From: Micromonospora cremea
GTDB lineage: Bacteria > Actinomycetota > Actinomycetes > Mycobacteriales > Micromonosporaceae
Assembly (NCBI RefSeq): GCF_900143515.1
Contig: NZ_FSQT01000001.1
Location: forward strand, 806,001 to 870,000
Length of the DNA: 64,000 bases
Reading direction: 5' to 3'
The translations under genes and the position numbers were made by a program. The notes beneath the pieces were generated by a model, which made no database searches, was not told where the DNA came from, and was given only the letters and a program-made list of their open reading frames with translations. Of the stretch, positions 8,328 through 17,924 are shown in pieces (position 1 is the first letter of the stretch; each line of letters starts with the position of its first letter).

Positions 8328-8869
8328 TGACCCCCGAACCCCACCGGGCGCCGCAGAGTGACACCGTCCAGCTACCCATCTACCAGCCCCCGCCATCAGC
8401 CAGGAAGAAGGCGGTCCCATGGGTGATCGCCGCCTGCGTCCTCCTCAGTCTCTGCTGCTGCGGGGGTTTCATCGCCCTCAACGACGATGAACCGAGCCGC
8501 CCCTCCGCCGGAAACAGCCCCACCCAGACCGGCCCCTCCGCCGCTGCACCCCCCGACGGCGGCGCGACCGCCACCACCGACTCAAACGTCCTCCAGCAAC
8601 TGCCCACACCGACACGAGCTACCCCGACCACGCCCGCGGCGCGGCCGAGCCCGTCATCAGCCCGGCCGAAGCCGACCGCCACCCACAGCACGCCACGGCC
8701 GGCGCCCACCAGTTCCCAGCCGAAGCCTCCACCCGCGCCCACGACCGACCCGCGATTCGGCACCTGCAAAGAGGCCAACACCGCCGGCTACGGCCCGTAC
8801 TACCGCGGCGTCGACCCCGAGTACGCCTGGTACATCGACCGGAACAAGGACGGCGTGGTGTGCGACTGA
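8327..8869 (+). CDS. Membrane-anchored Excalibur calcium-binding domain protein
   Basis: This 180-residue protein starts at the ATG overlapping the previous stop. About 25-45 is one transmembrane helix (VPWVIAACVLLSLCCCGGF), followed by a long Pro/Thr/Ser-rich linker of about 95 residues. The last 35 residues form an Excalibur domain with Cys residues spaced as usual and the calcium-loop ending DRNKDGVVCD. The topology puts the domain outside the membrane. Excalibur domains are known from extracellular actinobacterial and Bacillus surface proteins. The exact job of this one is unknown. A decayed repeat of its 3' end occurs at about 9737-9825. Confidence 0.85.
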   Translation: MTPEPHRAPQSDTVQLPIYQPPPSARKKAVPWVIAACVLLSLCCCGGFIALNDDEPSRPSAGNSPTQTGPSAAAPPDGGATATTDSNVLQQLPTPTRATPTTPAARPSPSSARPKPTATHSTPRPAPTSSQPKPPPAPTTDPRFGTCKEANTAGYGPYYRGVDPEYAWYIDRNKDGVVCD

Positions 8870-9166
8870 TAAGTCCCCAGCCCCGGCGCAACGGAGCAAC
8901 CGAGCATCACTTGCGCCCACCGCTACGCCCTGCCGCTCCTGGCCGTACCCGAGCCGAGTGCGCGCACGGTGAGTGCGGCGAAGGCGGCGAAGGGGGCGGC
9001 GCCGGACGAGTGTAGATGTAACGCCCCACATTCCCGCGACGCCTGTAAATGATGGAAAGGTCGGGTGCGCGGCCTGACGAACGGGCGGGACCGCACCACC
9101 CCCCGCGATCTCGCCCGGCACCTGGTCCGAACAGCGCACCATCAAGCCCGTCGGGAGACATCCCCT

Positions 9167-9373
9167 ATGGCTAATTCGACACCTCGTACCCCACCGCCGC
9201 GCTGGCCGGGCAGCCGCAACGGCGTTGCCGCACCTGCCGTCTGGAACCTGCCAACCCAGCCACTTCCCCAACGGCCGCAACGCTCGGGCGAGTGGTGGCC
9301 CTATGCGGTGTTCGGCACAGTGACCCTACTGCTCGGGTGCTTGGCGATGGTGGTCGTCCTGCTGGCCAGGTAG
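9167..9373 (+). CDS. Small single-span membrane protein
   Basis: This is a 68-residue protein from ATG 9167 with GGGAGA upstream. It has a Pro/Arg-rich N-terminal half, then one C-terminal transmembrane helix (YAVFGTVTLLLGCLAMVVVLL). It could be a tail-anchored protein. No family is recognised. It follows the Excalibur gene by about 300 bases. Confidence 0.5.
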   Translation: MANSTPRTPPPRWPGSRNGVAAPAVWNLPTQPLPQRPQRSGEWWPYAVFGTVTLLLGCLAMVVVLLAR

Positions 9374-9853
9374 CCCGCGGGGCGCAGTTTCTTACCGGGC
9401 CGGAGGCTGAGGCGTTCGGCCGCTTCGGAGTGTGGGACGGAAGCCGCTACCACCTGCGGTTCTCGGACGGCCCGCAGCCGGCATAGCACCCCGTGGGATC
9501 ACGGGCGCCGACGGCATCCCGTCCACGGTCGGCGCCGCTGCTGGCTGCTGCGAGGACGGGCGAGGCGGTGGTCGCGGTATACCCCCGGTCATCTCCCGCC
9601 GTTCTGGCCCGGGCGGCTCCGCGTCAAGAACCAGGCAATTCAGTCGCGGGGATGGACTGGCTGATACGGCAGGCCGCTCTGCTGGTGGTCAAACCACCTC
9701 ACTGTCCGCCGGCCCGTCGCCGGTTTCGCCGATCGACCGAGACAAGGACGGCGTGGTGTGTGACAAGTCGGCCTCAGCCCGGCAAAGGCGCAATCGGTCA
9801 CGACATGTCCCTCCGCTACGCCGCGCTGCTCCACCCGCGGCCCGTTACGATGG
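9374..9853. other. Gap with a decayed Excalibur end
   Basis: No intact gene is seen. At about 9731-9767 a frame reads PIDRDKDGVVCDK, the hallmark end of an Excalibur domain. It continues into other frames without the usual stop. The DNA at 9737-9825 resembles 8838-8935. It is probably a broken partial duplication of the neighbouring gene. Confidence 0.5.
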
Positions 9854-11032
9854 TCACCCGGGCGGCGACGGCGCCTCGGGTGGACGCCCACGTGCGCGGG
9901 CGGCGTCGGCGACAGCAATCCCGGCCAGGACCGCCGTGGCGGCGAGGGCGGCCACCAATGGCGGCACCAGGAGCATCGCCGGTGCCGCCGCGGCCAGCAC
10001 GAGCAGCCCGATCGTCCGATCCCGGGACACGCGGCCGAACACCAGGTATTCGAAGAGAGCACGCCCGGCCAGGAACAGTGCGGGTCCGCCGAGGATGACG
10101 GCGACCCAGGACGGCTGTGTGTGCACGAGCGGGTGGGCGATGACAACCTCCTCGCCGACGGCGGTTACGACGATGCCGGCCACCATGACCACATGGGCGT
10201 ATACCGCCAACAGGCCGACGCGGAGCGGGTCGCGGGCCGCGGTAAGGGCTGCGGCCAACAACTGACCTGCCCGATAAATGTAGATCCGCCACAGCAGCAC
10301 GATGGCCGCGAACGACACCACGGCCGCCGCGCTCCGGTCAGCCTCGAATCCGCTCCTGCTCAACGCCAGCCCGGTCACCAGGATCAACTCGCCGAGCGCG
10401 ATGATGAAGAACTGCCGGTAGCGCTCGGCCAGGTGCTCGCCAAGGATCGCAAGCTCTGCTGCCCTCATCCGTCCGAAGCCCGGTGTGGGCAAGAGGAGTG
10501 CGGTCGCCGTGTAATCCACCGCCACCGCCAGCGTCCACAGCGCCACACGCGCCGTGTCGTGTGCGAGAGCCCCCGCGATCCACGGCACCGCGGATATGCC
10601 GGACCAGAAGAGTAGCCGCACGAAGGCGCGCTGCGCCTCGTGGCCACGCAAAGCGATCTTGAAGTAGAGGGCCTGGCCGATCAGGATGGCGACGTACGCG
10701 CCCGCGAAAACCAGGCCCCGCTCGCCGAAGGCCTCCGGCACCGCGGCGGCCATCACCAGAGTGCCGAGCATGGACGCGATGACCAGCAGCTGTATCGACG
10801 GTCGCTGCGGGTCGAACCTGTCCGTTACTCCCGACGTGCGGGACCAGACCCACCAGAGGGCCAGCAGCAACACCAGCGTCTGGTAGGCACCGCTCCAGGT
10901 GAGATGATCCAGCAGCGCCTGGGAGAGCCGGGCGAGGGCGAGGACGAACACGAGGTCGAAGAACAGTTCCAGGAAAGCTGCCCGTGGATCCCCTGGTCTC
11001 CGCAGCAGCTCTCCTGCCGCGCTCGTCGTCAT
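9854..11032 (-). CDS. LtrA family (low temperature requirement) membrane protein
   Basis: This 392-residue protein carries the family's opening signature (FLELFFDLVFVLALARLSQ) and about ten membrane helices spread through its length. LtrA was named from a Listeria cold-growth mutant. Its molecular activity is still not established. The start at 11032 puts the signature near residue 20, as is usual; an in-frame ATG at 11122 is possible, and neither has a strong ribosome site. It stands alone, with no operon partner. Confidence 0.88.
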   Translation of the reverse strand: MTTSAAGELLRRPGDPRAAFLELFFDLVFVLALARLSQALLDHLTWSGAYQTLVLLLALWWVWSRTSGVTDRFDPQRPSIQLLVIASMLGTLVMAAAVPEAFGERGLVFAGAYVAILIGQALYFKIALRGHEAQRAFVRLLFWSGISAVPWIAGALAHDTARVALWTLAVAVDYTATALLLPTPGFGRMRAAELAILGEHLAERYRQFFIIALGELILVTGLALSRSGFEADRSAAAVVSFAAIVLLWRIYIYRAGQLLAAALTAARDPLRVGLLAVYAHVVMVAGIVVTAVGEEVVIAHPLVHTQPSWVAVILGGPALFLAGRALFEYLVFGRVSRDRTIGLLVLAAAAPAMLLVPPLVAALAATAVLAGIAVADAARARGRPPEAPSPPG

Positions 11033-11480
11033 CAGGGCCGCCCGTTCTGCCGGCTTTGGGCAAAGGTTGAGGCATTCGTACCACGCTGCGGGGCGTCCGT
11101 GTGCCGACACGGCAATCGCCAAATGGCCACTCCCGGGCCTCTGTGGAGGACATCAACACCTGCAGTTCTTGATCCAGCTCTGACTCTCTCTCGCGGTGCC
11201 GTCCAAAGGGCGCAACTGGGGCGCACAGGCGACCTGATGGTGGTGCGGCCGGCCGCCAGATCAGTGAATCCGCAGCCGGTAACGTCCAAGAGCGAGGAAC
11301 CTAGTCGCGGGGCCCTCCGTGCTGGAGGAGATCAAGCGGACAACCGCGGAGGTCACCACGAAGCTGATCTCCGTCGACCCCACAGGGCGGCATAACTGCC
11401 ACGCAGCGCGGCGGCTGCTCGACGACGCCGACACAGCGTGCAGAACGCCGACTGCCCAGCCGCCATCAACTGCCCGCAGG
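11033..11480. other. Gap without a convincing gene
   Basis: A plus-strand frame from 11319 (LEEIKRTTAEVTTKLIS) looks protein-like for about 40 residues, then becomes low complexity and enters the 3' end of the cation transporter gene antisense. It may be a remnant; I do not call it. Confidence 0.3.
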
Positions 11481-12410
11481 TCAGGAGCCGGCGCCCGTCG
11501 GGCTGAGGAAGACGAACCGGATCGCCGGGTTAAGCGCGGTGAGCCGTCGTCTGGCGTCGTCGGCTAGGTCCTCGATGTCGGCCGCCCTGACTTGGTCGGC
11601 AAAGTCAATCTTCGCGACAACGAGAATGTCGTCGGGACCGAGCTGCAGGGTCAGCAGCTCCACGATGCCTTGCACGTTTGGCAGGGCGGCCAATTCCCGG
11701 CGAATCTCGTCTTGAATTGGCTCCCTTGCTGACCGGCCGACAAGCAGGGCGAGGTTGTTGCGGGCCAGAATGGTGGCCACCACGAGGAGCAGTACACCGA
11801 TGGCGACCGATGCGATGCCATCCCAAACCGGGTCACCGGTCAGCTCGGCGAGCCCCAGGCCTGCACCGGCCAACCCCAGGCCGATCAGGGCGGCGATGTC
11901 CTCCAGGAACACCGCCTTGATGGCGGTGTTGGGCGTGCGCCGCAGGACCCTAGCTGGACTGATGCCCCAGCGCTTGGCCCGGCGCAGTACCTGCCGCACC
12001 GTGCGCGTCAGGGACACCGACTCCAGGACGAAGGAGACGACCAGCACCGCGTACGAGACGATGTAGTCTCCAGTCTCCTTGTTCGTTGCGATGACGTGCA
12101 CGCCGTGGGTGATGGAGAAGCCGGCGCCGCTGACGAACGTGAAAACCGCGGCGAGCAGGGCCCAGATGTAGCTCTCCCGGCCGTAGCCGAAAGGGCGCGC
12201 GGGGTCGGCCCGGCGGCCGCCACGACGCAGCGCCACGAACAGCAGCACCTCGGTCGTGGTGTCGGCGAACGAATGCGCGGCTTCCGACAGCATGGCCGCC
12301 GAACCCGCCAGCAGACCCGCAACCACCTTGGCCACGGCGACAGCGACGTTGACGGAGCCGGCCACGATCACCGTGCGGACGCTCTGCGACTGCCCGTCCG
12401 ATTCGGCCAT
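11481..12410 (-). CDS. Cation diffusion facilitator (CDF) family transporter
   Basis: This 309-residue protein has six predicted membrane helices. The helix-2 region contains the SEAAHSFADTTTE motif, where His and Asp form the metal site. The helix-5 region (FLEDIAALIGL) carries the second metal pair. A short cytoplasmic domain follows (VQGIVELLTLQLGPDDILVVAKIDF). CDF proteins export Zn2+, Mn2+, Fe2+ or Co2+ against protons. The ED in place of the usual HD in helix 5 makes the metal hard to guess. No metal regulator is next to it. Confidence 0.9.
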   Translation of the reverse strand: MAESDGQSQSVRTVIVAGSVNVAVAVAKVVAGLLAGSAAMLSEAAHSFADTTTEVLLFVALRRGGRRADPARPFGYGRESYIWALLAAVFTFVSGAGFSITHGVHVIATNKETGDYIVSYAVLVVSFVLESVSLTRTVRQVLRRAKRWGISPARVLRRTPNTAIKAVFLEDIAALIGLGLAGAGLGLAELTGDPVWDGIASVAIGVLLLVVATILARNNLALLVGRSAREPIQDEIRRELAALPNVQGIVELLTLQLGPDDILVVAKIDFADQVRAADIEDLADDARRRLTALNPAIRFVFLSPTGAGS

Positions 12411-12859
12411 GAAGCCAGGCTATGGGCCGGGTGTCGACCGGGCGGACAAACCGACGGGCACACGCGGTGCCCGCCGGCTGAGCCTCGGCAACGACCTCAC
12501 CCTTCCGCGGAAAAGTTGTGTCGTCTCCGTGTCGTTCTATGTGGGCGAGGGGCGCTAGTGCTGGTCAGGGCGGCGTTGGCGCTCTGTAAATCCGTCTCGA
12601 AAGCTACAGAGGTTCGGATTTTCTACCCGCCACCAGGTGCGAGAACGGCCCCTGACCAGCAGAAATGCGGTCGGGGGTCATCTTGTTTGGTCCAACTGAG
12701 TCCACCCGTCACTCGCCGTCGATCACAGTCCGGGGGCGTATCGGGGGAGCCGCCGCCCACCCGGGCCGGTCCGCCGACGACGACGAGTAGCGAATGCTCG
12801 CCCCACGAGCAACCGCTTTCCCGCCTTCTTCCCGCCGCGCTCCTTCGGGGCCAATCACA
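12411..12859. other. Gap between the CDF gene and a decayed gene
   Basis: I see no gene, RNA or repeat that I can support here. Confidence 0.4.
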
Positions 12860-13098
12860 TCCGCACGCCGAACACGATCAGCGAGATGACAATCGCCCCG
12901 ATCGTCGCTGAGACCGTGACCGGCGCCGGCGCGTCGACGAGCCGGAGGAGGCACGCCACCCCGGCGGGTCACATCAGGGCCTCAAGCACCTCGAGCATGT
13001 GCGACCCAGCTCTAAGAAGTCTCGCCGGCGCCGTCGCGCAGCTGGACCTTCTCCTGGAACGGGCCGACCTTCAGCTCGGCCTCGGCCCCCGATGTCAT
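12860..13098 (-). pseudogene. Remnant of a gene divergent from the TetR regulator
   Basis: A GAGGGGCGGAG site precedes an ATG at 13098, giving 28 residues (MTSGAEAELKVGPFQEKVQL) before a TAG at 13012-13014. Further on, a separate frame encodes a hydrophobic tail (VTVSATIGAIVISLIVFGVRM, read in two overlapping parts) with its stop near 12857. I read this as the two ends of a small membrane protein gene whose middle has been lost. TetR regulators often control the divergent gene, so this may have been the original target. The family is not identified. Confidence 0.4.
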
Positions 13099-13135
13099 CG
13101 CTCCGCCCCTCGGGGTTGTTCACTCTTTCGACCGA

Positions 13136-13159
13136 GTAAACGAACATACATTTGTAAAC
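13136..13159. promoter_or_regulatory. TetR operator, distal copy
   Basis: Read on the minus strand, this 24-bp site begins GTTTACAAAT and ends GTTCGTTTAC. It matches the second site at 13178-13201 in outer bases and spacing. It lies close to the start of the decayed divergent gene. Confidence 0.55.
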
Positions 13160-13177
13160 GGTGCCCCGGGGAGCTAG

Positions 13178-13201
13178 GTTTACGAACAGACGTTCACAAA
13201 C
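13178..13201. promoter_or_regulatory. TetR operator, proximal copy
   Basis: GTTTACGAAC, a 4-base spacer and GTTCACAAAC form a dyad matching at 8 of 10 positions. It ends 15 bases before the TetR start, so autoregulation is likely. Confidence 0.6.
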
Positions 13202-13216
13202 GGAGGGAGTGCGGCG

Positions 13217-13801
13217 TTGGCCCGACCCCGTACCACCAGCGACGAGGCGATCCTGGCCGCCACCGCCCGCGCCGTCAGCCGCCGCGGGCCCGCACGGCTG
13301 ACGCTCGCGGCGGTGGCCGAGGAGGCGGGGCTGGCGCCGGCCACCCTCGTGCAGCGCTTCGGGTCCAAGCGCAACCTGCTGCTCGCCTTGGCCCGGCAGG
13401 CCGAGCAGCACACCGGCGCGGTGTTCGACCGCGCCCGCCGGGAGCACGGCTCCGGGCTCGCCGCGGTGCACGCCGCAACGGCGGCCATGGCCGCAGGCGT
13501 GCAGACCCCCGAGGAGATGGCCGGCAGCCTCGGCTTCTTGCAACTCGACCTCACCGACCCGGAGTTCCGCGCGCACGCGGCTGCACAAGCACACCGGATG
13601 CGCGCCGAGGTCACCGCCCTGCTCACGGACGCCGTCGCGGCAGGCGAACTCGCCGATGGCACCGACGTCGTGGGCCTCGCCCGCGGCGTCCAGGTCTCGT
13701 ACAACGGTGCCCTGCTGCTGTGGGCAGTGGAGGGCGGTGGCTCACCCGCCGAGCTGATCCGCGCCGAACTCGACCGTCTGCTGCGCCCGCATCAGGCCTG
13801 A
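13217..13801 (+). CDS. TetR family transcriptional regulator
   Basis: This 194-residue protein uses a TTG start at 13217 preceded by GGAGGG. Residues about 8-55 form the winged-less TetR helix-turn-helix (TLAAVAEEAGLAPATLVQRFGSK). The remainder is a helical ligand-binding domain with the C-terminal LRPHQA. Two 24-bp dyads lie directly upstream. The DHFR-like reductase gene follows by 31 bases and is probably in the same transcript. The ligand is unknown. Confidence 0.88.
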   Translation: MARPRTTSDEAILAATARAVSRRGPARLTLAAVAEEAGLAPATLVQRFGSKRNLLLALARQAEQHTGAVFDRARREHGSGLAAVHAATAAMAAGVQTPEEMAGSLGFLQLDLTDPEFRAHAAAQAHRMRAEVTALLTDAVAAGELADGTDVVGLARGVQVSYNGALLLWAVEGGGSPAELIRAELDRLLRPHQA

Positions 13802-13832
13802 CGACCGACCCCATCCGGAAAGGACATGATCC

Positions 13833-14375
13833 GTGCCCAGCACGCACCAATTCACCGTCTCCGTCTTCATCGGCATCAGCCTCGACGGGTTCATCGCCCG
13901 CCCCGACGGCGGCATCGACTGGCTCACCAGCCGCGCCGAGGGCGCCGGCGACTACGGCTACGACGCTTTCACGGCTGACATAGACACCGTCGTGATGGGC
14001 CGCGCCACGTACGAGGTGGTTACCGGATTTGGCCCACAGATGTGGCCGTACGACGGCAAGGACGTACACGTGCTGAGCACCCAACTGGACGCGCACGCCG
14101 ACGACCGCATCACGGTCCACCGGGACTTCGACGAGCTGGTTGCCGGCCTCGACCTGCGCGGCGCCAAGCGCATCTACGCCGACGGCGGGCAACTGATCCA
14201 GACGTTCCTGCAGGCCGGCCTGGTGTCGGACATCACGATCACCCGAGCGCCCGTGCTGATCGGCAGCGGACTTCCGCTCTTCGGCCCTCTGAACGCCGAC
14301 ATCGACCTCACGCACCGCTCGACCCGCGTGCTGGGCGCCGGCTTCACACAGTCCACATACAGCGTGGCCCGCTGA
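13833..14375 (+). CDS. Dihydrofolate reductase family protein (RibD C-terminal domain)
   Basis: This is a 180-residue protein with a GTG start and a GGAAAGG site. It opens VSVFIGISLDGFIARPDGGIDW. The middle carries VVMGRATYEVVTGF and a GAKRIYADGGQLIQTFLQ helix-strand that binds NADPH in this fold. These are the marks of the RibD_C/YyaP group, not of true folate-pathway DHFR. Such proteins are NADPH reductases of unknown physiological substrate, commonly paired with a TetR or MarR regulator as here. Confidence 0.87.
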   Translation: MPSTHQFTVSVFIGISLDGFIARPDGGIDWLTSRAEGAGDYGYDAFTADIDTVVMGRATYEVVTGFGPQMWPYDGKDVHVLSTQLDAHADDRITVHRDFDELVAGLDLRGAKRIYADGGQLIQTFLQAGLVSDITITRAPVLIGSGLPLFGPLNADIDLTHRSTRVLGAGFTQSTYSVAR

Positions 14376-14573
14376 CGGTCCGCCCGAACAGCCCGAGGCG
14401 GCGCGCACACCGGTCAACGGACGGGCGCGCCGCTTCCAGTCGGGGTGTGAACCCAGCCGCGACCGCCACGAAGGCCACAGGAGTCTCCTCCCTCCAGATC
14501 GCGCATACGCAGCACCAACAGCCCCGCACCGGCGACGCTGGAGACAATGTCGAGGTGGTCCACGAGTGCGGGT

Positions 14574-16544
14574 CTAAACGGGGACTTCGGCGCTGAGGAC
14601 GATGGTGAGCTCCTCCGGAAGGTGCAGGAACTCGGCGTGGCTGGCGGCGTTGTGGGCAAGGCCGATGAACAGCCGTTTACGCCAGGTGGCCATACCCGGG
14701 CTACGGGTGCAGCGCAGCGTGATCCGCGAGACGAAGTAGGAGACCTGCTCGCAGTCGATTCCTTCGGCGAGGGGGTGGGTGGCGCTGCGGCGCAGGACCT
14801 CGGGGAAGTCGGTGGGGTCCTGGAAGCCGAAGACGGCGCTGATGTGGATGATGCCGTCGTCTGGGTCGCCGAGATCGTCGATGGTGAGGCGCTGGTCCCA
14901 CGGGATGTGGGGGACGTTCGCGGTGCTACCGGTGACGATGACGATCTTCTCGTGGCGTACGTGGTTGTGCGCGACGTTCGCCCGCAGCGCCAGGGGAGTG
15001 GTCTCCTTGTTCGGGTGAGGGAAAACGGCGGTGCCCGGAACCCGCGGGATGTTCGCTGCGTGCAGGGTGTCGATGAAGTCGCGCAGGGGGCCTTCGCGCT
15101 CGATGCGCCGGGCGGTGACCAGTTGCGCTCCGCGCCGCCAGGTCAGCAGGAGAGTGAACAGGACGATCGCGATGAGCAGGGTCAGCCACCCGCCGTGGGT
15201 CACCTTGGCCAGGTTCGCGGTGAAGAAGGTCAGCTCGAGGCTACCGAAGACGACCCCGAACAGCACCAGTCGCCAGAAGGGCCAATGCCACTGGACCCGG
15301 GCGACGACGAGGAACAGGGTCGTGGTGATCAGGAACGTGCCGGTGACTGCTACCCCGTACGCGGCGGCGAGGTTCGTGGATGAGCCGAACGCGAACACCA
15401 CCAGCAGGACTGCCGCGAACAGGCCCCAATTCACCCCGGGCGCGTAGATCTGCCCGTACTGGTGGGACGAGGTCTGCCGGATGCGCAGGCGCGGCAGGAA
15501 GCCCAACCGCATGGCCTCCCGAGACACGGAGAACGCCCCGGAGATCACCGACTGGGACGCGATGACGGTGGCCACGGTCGCCAGGACGACCATCGGCAGC
15601 TGCGCCCAGTCCGGTAGCAGCAGGAAGAACGGGTTCTCCCGGCCGGCGGGTGCGCGCAGGATCAACGCGCCTTGGCCGAGGTAGTTGAGCGTCAAGGCGG
15701 GAAACACGATCGCGAACCAGGCCCGGCGGATCGGGGCGCGGCCGAAGTGTCCCATGTCGGCGTAGAGCGCTTCGGCGCCGGTGATCGCCAGCACCACGGC
15801 GCCCATGGCGATGAACGCGATGACGGGGTGCTCCACGAAGAACAGAACCGCATAGCTGGGGGACAGCGCGGCCAGCACGCCCGGATGACGGATCACCTCA
15901 GCCGCGCCGGCGACGCCCAGACTGGCGAACCAGAGCAGCATGATCGGCCCGAACACCGCCCCGACCCGTCCGGTGCCCCAACGCTGGATGGCGAACAGCA
16001 GGGTGAGGATCACCGCAGACACCGGGAGCACCACCACCGCCCACGCCGGGGAGATGACCTCAAGACCTTCCACCGCCGACAGCACCGAGATCGCCGGGGT
16101 GATCACGCTGTCGCCGTAGAACAGCGCAGCACCCAAGGCACCCAGCGCCAGCACAGTGGCGGCGCGCCTTTCGCTGCCCTTGAGCAGCACTCTCCCGGCA
16201 AGCGCGGCCAGGGCCATCACCCCGCCCTCGCCCTCGTTGTCGGCCCGCAGGACGAAGATGACGTACTTGACCGACACGATCAGGATGATCGACCAGAAGA
16301 CCAGCGAGATCACGCCGAACACGTCCGGCGCGGTCGGTACCAGGCCACGGTCGAGGGTGAACACCGTCTTCAACGCGTACAGCGGGCTTGTCCCGATATC
16401 GCCGTACACCACGCCCAACGCGCCTAACGTCAGCCCGAGCCTCGCCGTCCGACGACCCGCAGACGCTGTCCGGGATGTCGGCTCACCGCTCTTCGCCGGC
16501 CCCTGGTTCAGGCTGGGCTGTTCGTCGTCCGCTAGCTCCGCCAC
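14574..16544 (-). CDS. kup: Kup potassium uptake transporter
   Basis: This protein of about 656 residues has the GALGVVYGDIGTSPLYALKTVF opening (here split by other residues in the count), typical of KUP/HAK/KT transporters. Twelve membrane helices fill the first 450 residues (e.g. YADMGHFGRAPIRRAWF, MALAALAGRVLL). A soluble C-terminal domain ends LPEELTIVLSAEVPV. It imports K+ with protons. I chose the GTG at 16544 because it places the core at the usual distance. An in-frame GTG at 16610 would add 22 residues, and neither has a strong ribosome site. I looked for a c-di-AMP riboswitch upstream and could not recognise one. Confidence 0.93.
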   Translation of the reverse strand: MAELADDEQPSLNQGPAKSGEPTSRTASAGRRTARLGLTLGALGVVYGDIGTSPLYALKTVFTLDRGLVPTAPDVFGVISLVFWSIILIVSVKYVIFVLRADNEGEGGVMALAALAGRVLLKGSERRAATVLALGALGAALFYGDSVITPAISVLSAVEGLEVISPAWAVVVLPVSAVILTLLFAIQRWGTGRVGAVFGPIMLLWFASLGVAGAAEVIRHPGVLAALSPSYAVLFFVEHPVIAFIAMGAVVLAITGAEALYADMGHFGRAPIRRAWFAIVFPALTLNYLGQGALILRAPAGRENPFFLLLPDWAQLPMVVLATVATVIASQSVISGAFSVSREAMRLGFLPRLRIRQTSSHQYGQIYAPGVNWGLFAAVLLVVFAFGSSTNLAAAYGVAVTGTFLITTTLFLVVARVQWHWPFWRLVLFGVVFGSLELTFFTANLAKVTHGGWLTLLIAIVLFTLLLTWRRGAQLVTARRIEREGPLRDFIDTLHAANIPRVPGTAVFPHPNKETTPLALRANVAHNHVRHEKIVIVTGSTANVPHIPWDQRLTIDDLGDPDDGIIHISAVFGFQDPTDFPEVLRRSATHPLAEGIDCEQVSYFVSRITLRCTRSPGMATWRKRLFIGLAHNAASHAEFLHLPEELTIVLSAEVPV

Positions 16545-16967
16545 CCGACAGGCATACCAACCAACACGCAACCGGCTGGGTCGTATGTCGGAATCGGTGG
16601 CGCGGGGCACCGACCTGTCGCACCAGCAGGAATGGCACCACCGCCGAGATCTCCGCTACCGCGCCGGCGGCCTGAACAGCAAGAGGTTGCCCCACCTGGC
16701 TGGTTGACGCCGACTTCGCCTGGCGTGAGGGCCGGGAGTACCGGATGGCGGACCACCAAGATCCGCGAGGCAGCCGCTAGCGCAATCACTCGCTCCGACG
16801 CCGACTCGCACGATCGGCGGCAGAACGTGCACCCGCCCAAAAGCGCGGGCTCAAAAGACGGCCGGAAGTTACGAACGAGTGGTCTGCGATGCGGTTCGGC
16901 TGAACCAGCGTTTACCGGGCGTTCGTGGGGCGCGACGCGGCGTCGTCAAGGTCCAGAGCCAGAGCCG
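16545..16967. other. Gap between kup and sulfotransferase genes
   Basis: This is the presumed promoter and leader region of kup (minus strand). I see no supported gene or known RNA element. Confidence 0.4.
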
Positions 16968-17924
16968 TCACTCATATCCCATGGCCGCGATGACCTCGCC
17001 GAGTGCTCCTTCGATGAACTCGCGGGTTTCGTCGTCGAATTGGTCGTTGCGGTTTGTCAGCTTGTGCGACTGAAACGTTGACGGGGTGGCGAAGTCGTCG
17101 ACGTCGAGCCGCTCGAACAGGGCGCGGCGCTGCCCGGGCCAGTCGGCTGCGAGATCTTCTGCTTTCACCTCGATGTATCGCCTGCCCGTCAGCTCGACCG
17201 TGTTCTTCCAGGTGAGCCATCGGTGGTAGACCGGCTTGAGGTAGGCGATCGCGCCGTCGACGGTGGGCGGTGCCCATGGCTGGGCCAGGTGGGACGCGAG
17301 CACTGAGACCGGGTGACGTTTGATGTGCACGATTGTCGCTTCGGGGACCAGTTCCCAGAGGAACTCCATGCACAGCAGGTTGAACGGTGTCTTCTCGCAC
17401 CAGGTCGGCTTGCCCGCGTCGGCGGCTGCTCCGCCGAACATGGTGTCGATCAGGCCCCGCAAGATTCTGAGCAGTTCGCCCCGGTCGCTGAAATACCTGG
17501 GTAGTACCCGCCGGCGGCTCAGCGGCTCGAACGGCTCGGCAGGCCGGTCGGCGTTCCCGAAGCCTTCCGCGGGCGCAGGTTCGTCGTATGTGTATGCGAT
17601 CAACTGCGGCCAGAGCTGTTGCACCGCGTCCCGGTAGCGTCGCTCGCCGACCAGCTCGGGAATGGTTTTGCCGCGATCGTCGCGCCGGCCGGGCACTCGT
17701 ACGGTGAGGAAGTCGCTCAGCCGGTGCAGGGCGTCCTCACCGACGGTGGGGTCGTATCGATCGGTGAGCGCGTCGGCCAGGTCCCGCAGGCCACCCGGGT
17801 CGATGAGAAACCGGGTCTCCATGGGAATCCGATGGATCAGCGGATGTTCGCCGATGATGTCGGCGATCCGTGACGTTCCCGAACGACCCGTACCCGCAAC
17901 GAAGATCGGTGAGGGGAAAGGCAT
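16968..17924 (-). CDS. Sulfotransferase family protein
   Basis: This 318-residue protein begins with SPIFVAGTGRSGTSRIADII, the 5'-phosphosulfate loop that binds PAPS. The 3'-phosphate motif is seen as VHIKRHPVSVLASHL. WCEKTPFNLLCMEFL lies between them, where substrate residues occur in this family. It is cytosolic, with no membrane segment. It should move a sulfo group from PAPS to a hydroxyl, perhaps on a glycan or lipid. No biosynthetic neighbours point to the acceptor, and some relatives have no proven activity. Confidence 0.85.
   Translation of the reverse strand: MPFPSPIFVAGTGRSGTSRIADIIGEHPLIHRIPMETRFLIDPGGLRDLADALTDRYDPTVGEDALHRLSDFLTVRVPGRRDDRGKTIPELVGERRYRDAVQQLWPQLIAYTYDEPAPAEGFGNADRPAEPFEPLSRRRVLPRYFSDRGELLRILRGLIDTMFGGAAADAGKPTWCEKTPFNLLCMEFLWELVPEATIVHIKRHPVSVLASHLAQPWAPPTVDGAIAYLKPVYHRWLTWKNTVELTGRRYIEVKAEDLAADWPGQRRALFERLDVDDFATPSTFQSHKLTNRNDQFDDETREFIEGALGEVIAAMGYE

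Noticed and set aside
11319..11567. 82-residue plus-strand ORF
   Set aside because: Only the first 40 residues look protein-like, and it runs antisense into the CDF gene.
16545..16900. Possible c-di-AMP riboswitch before kup
   Set aside because: GC-rich with short pairings, but the conserved core sequences of the ydaO class could not be found.
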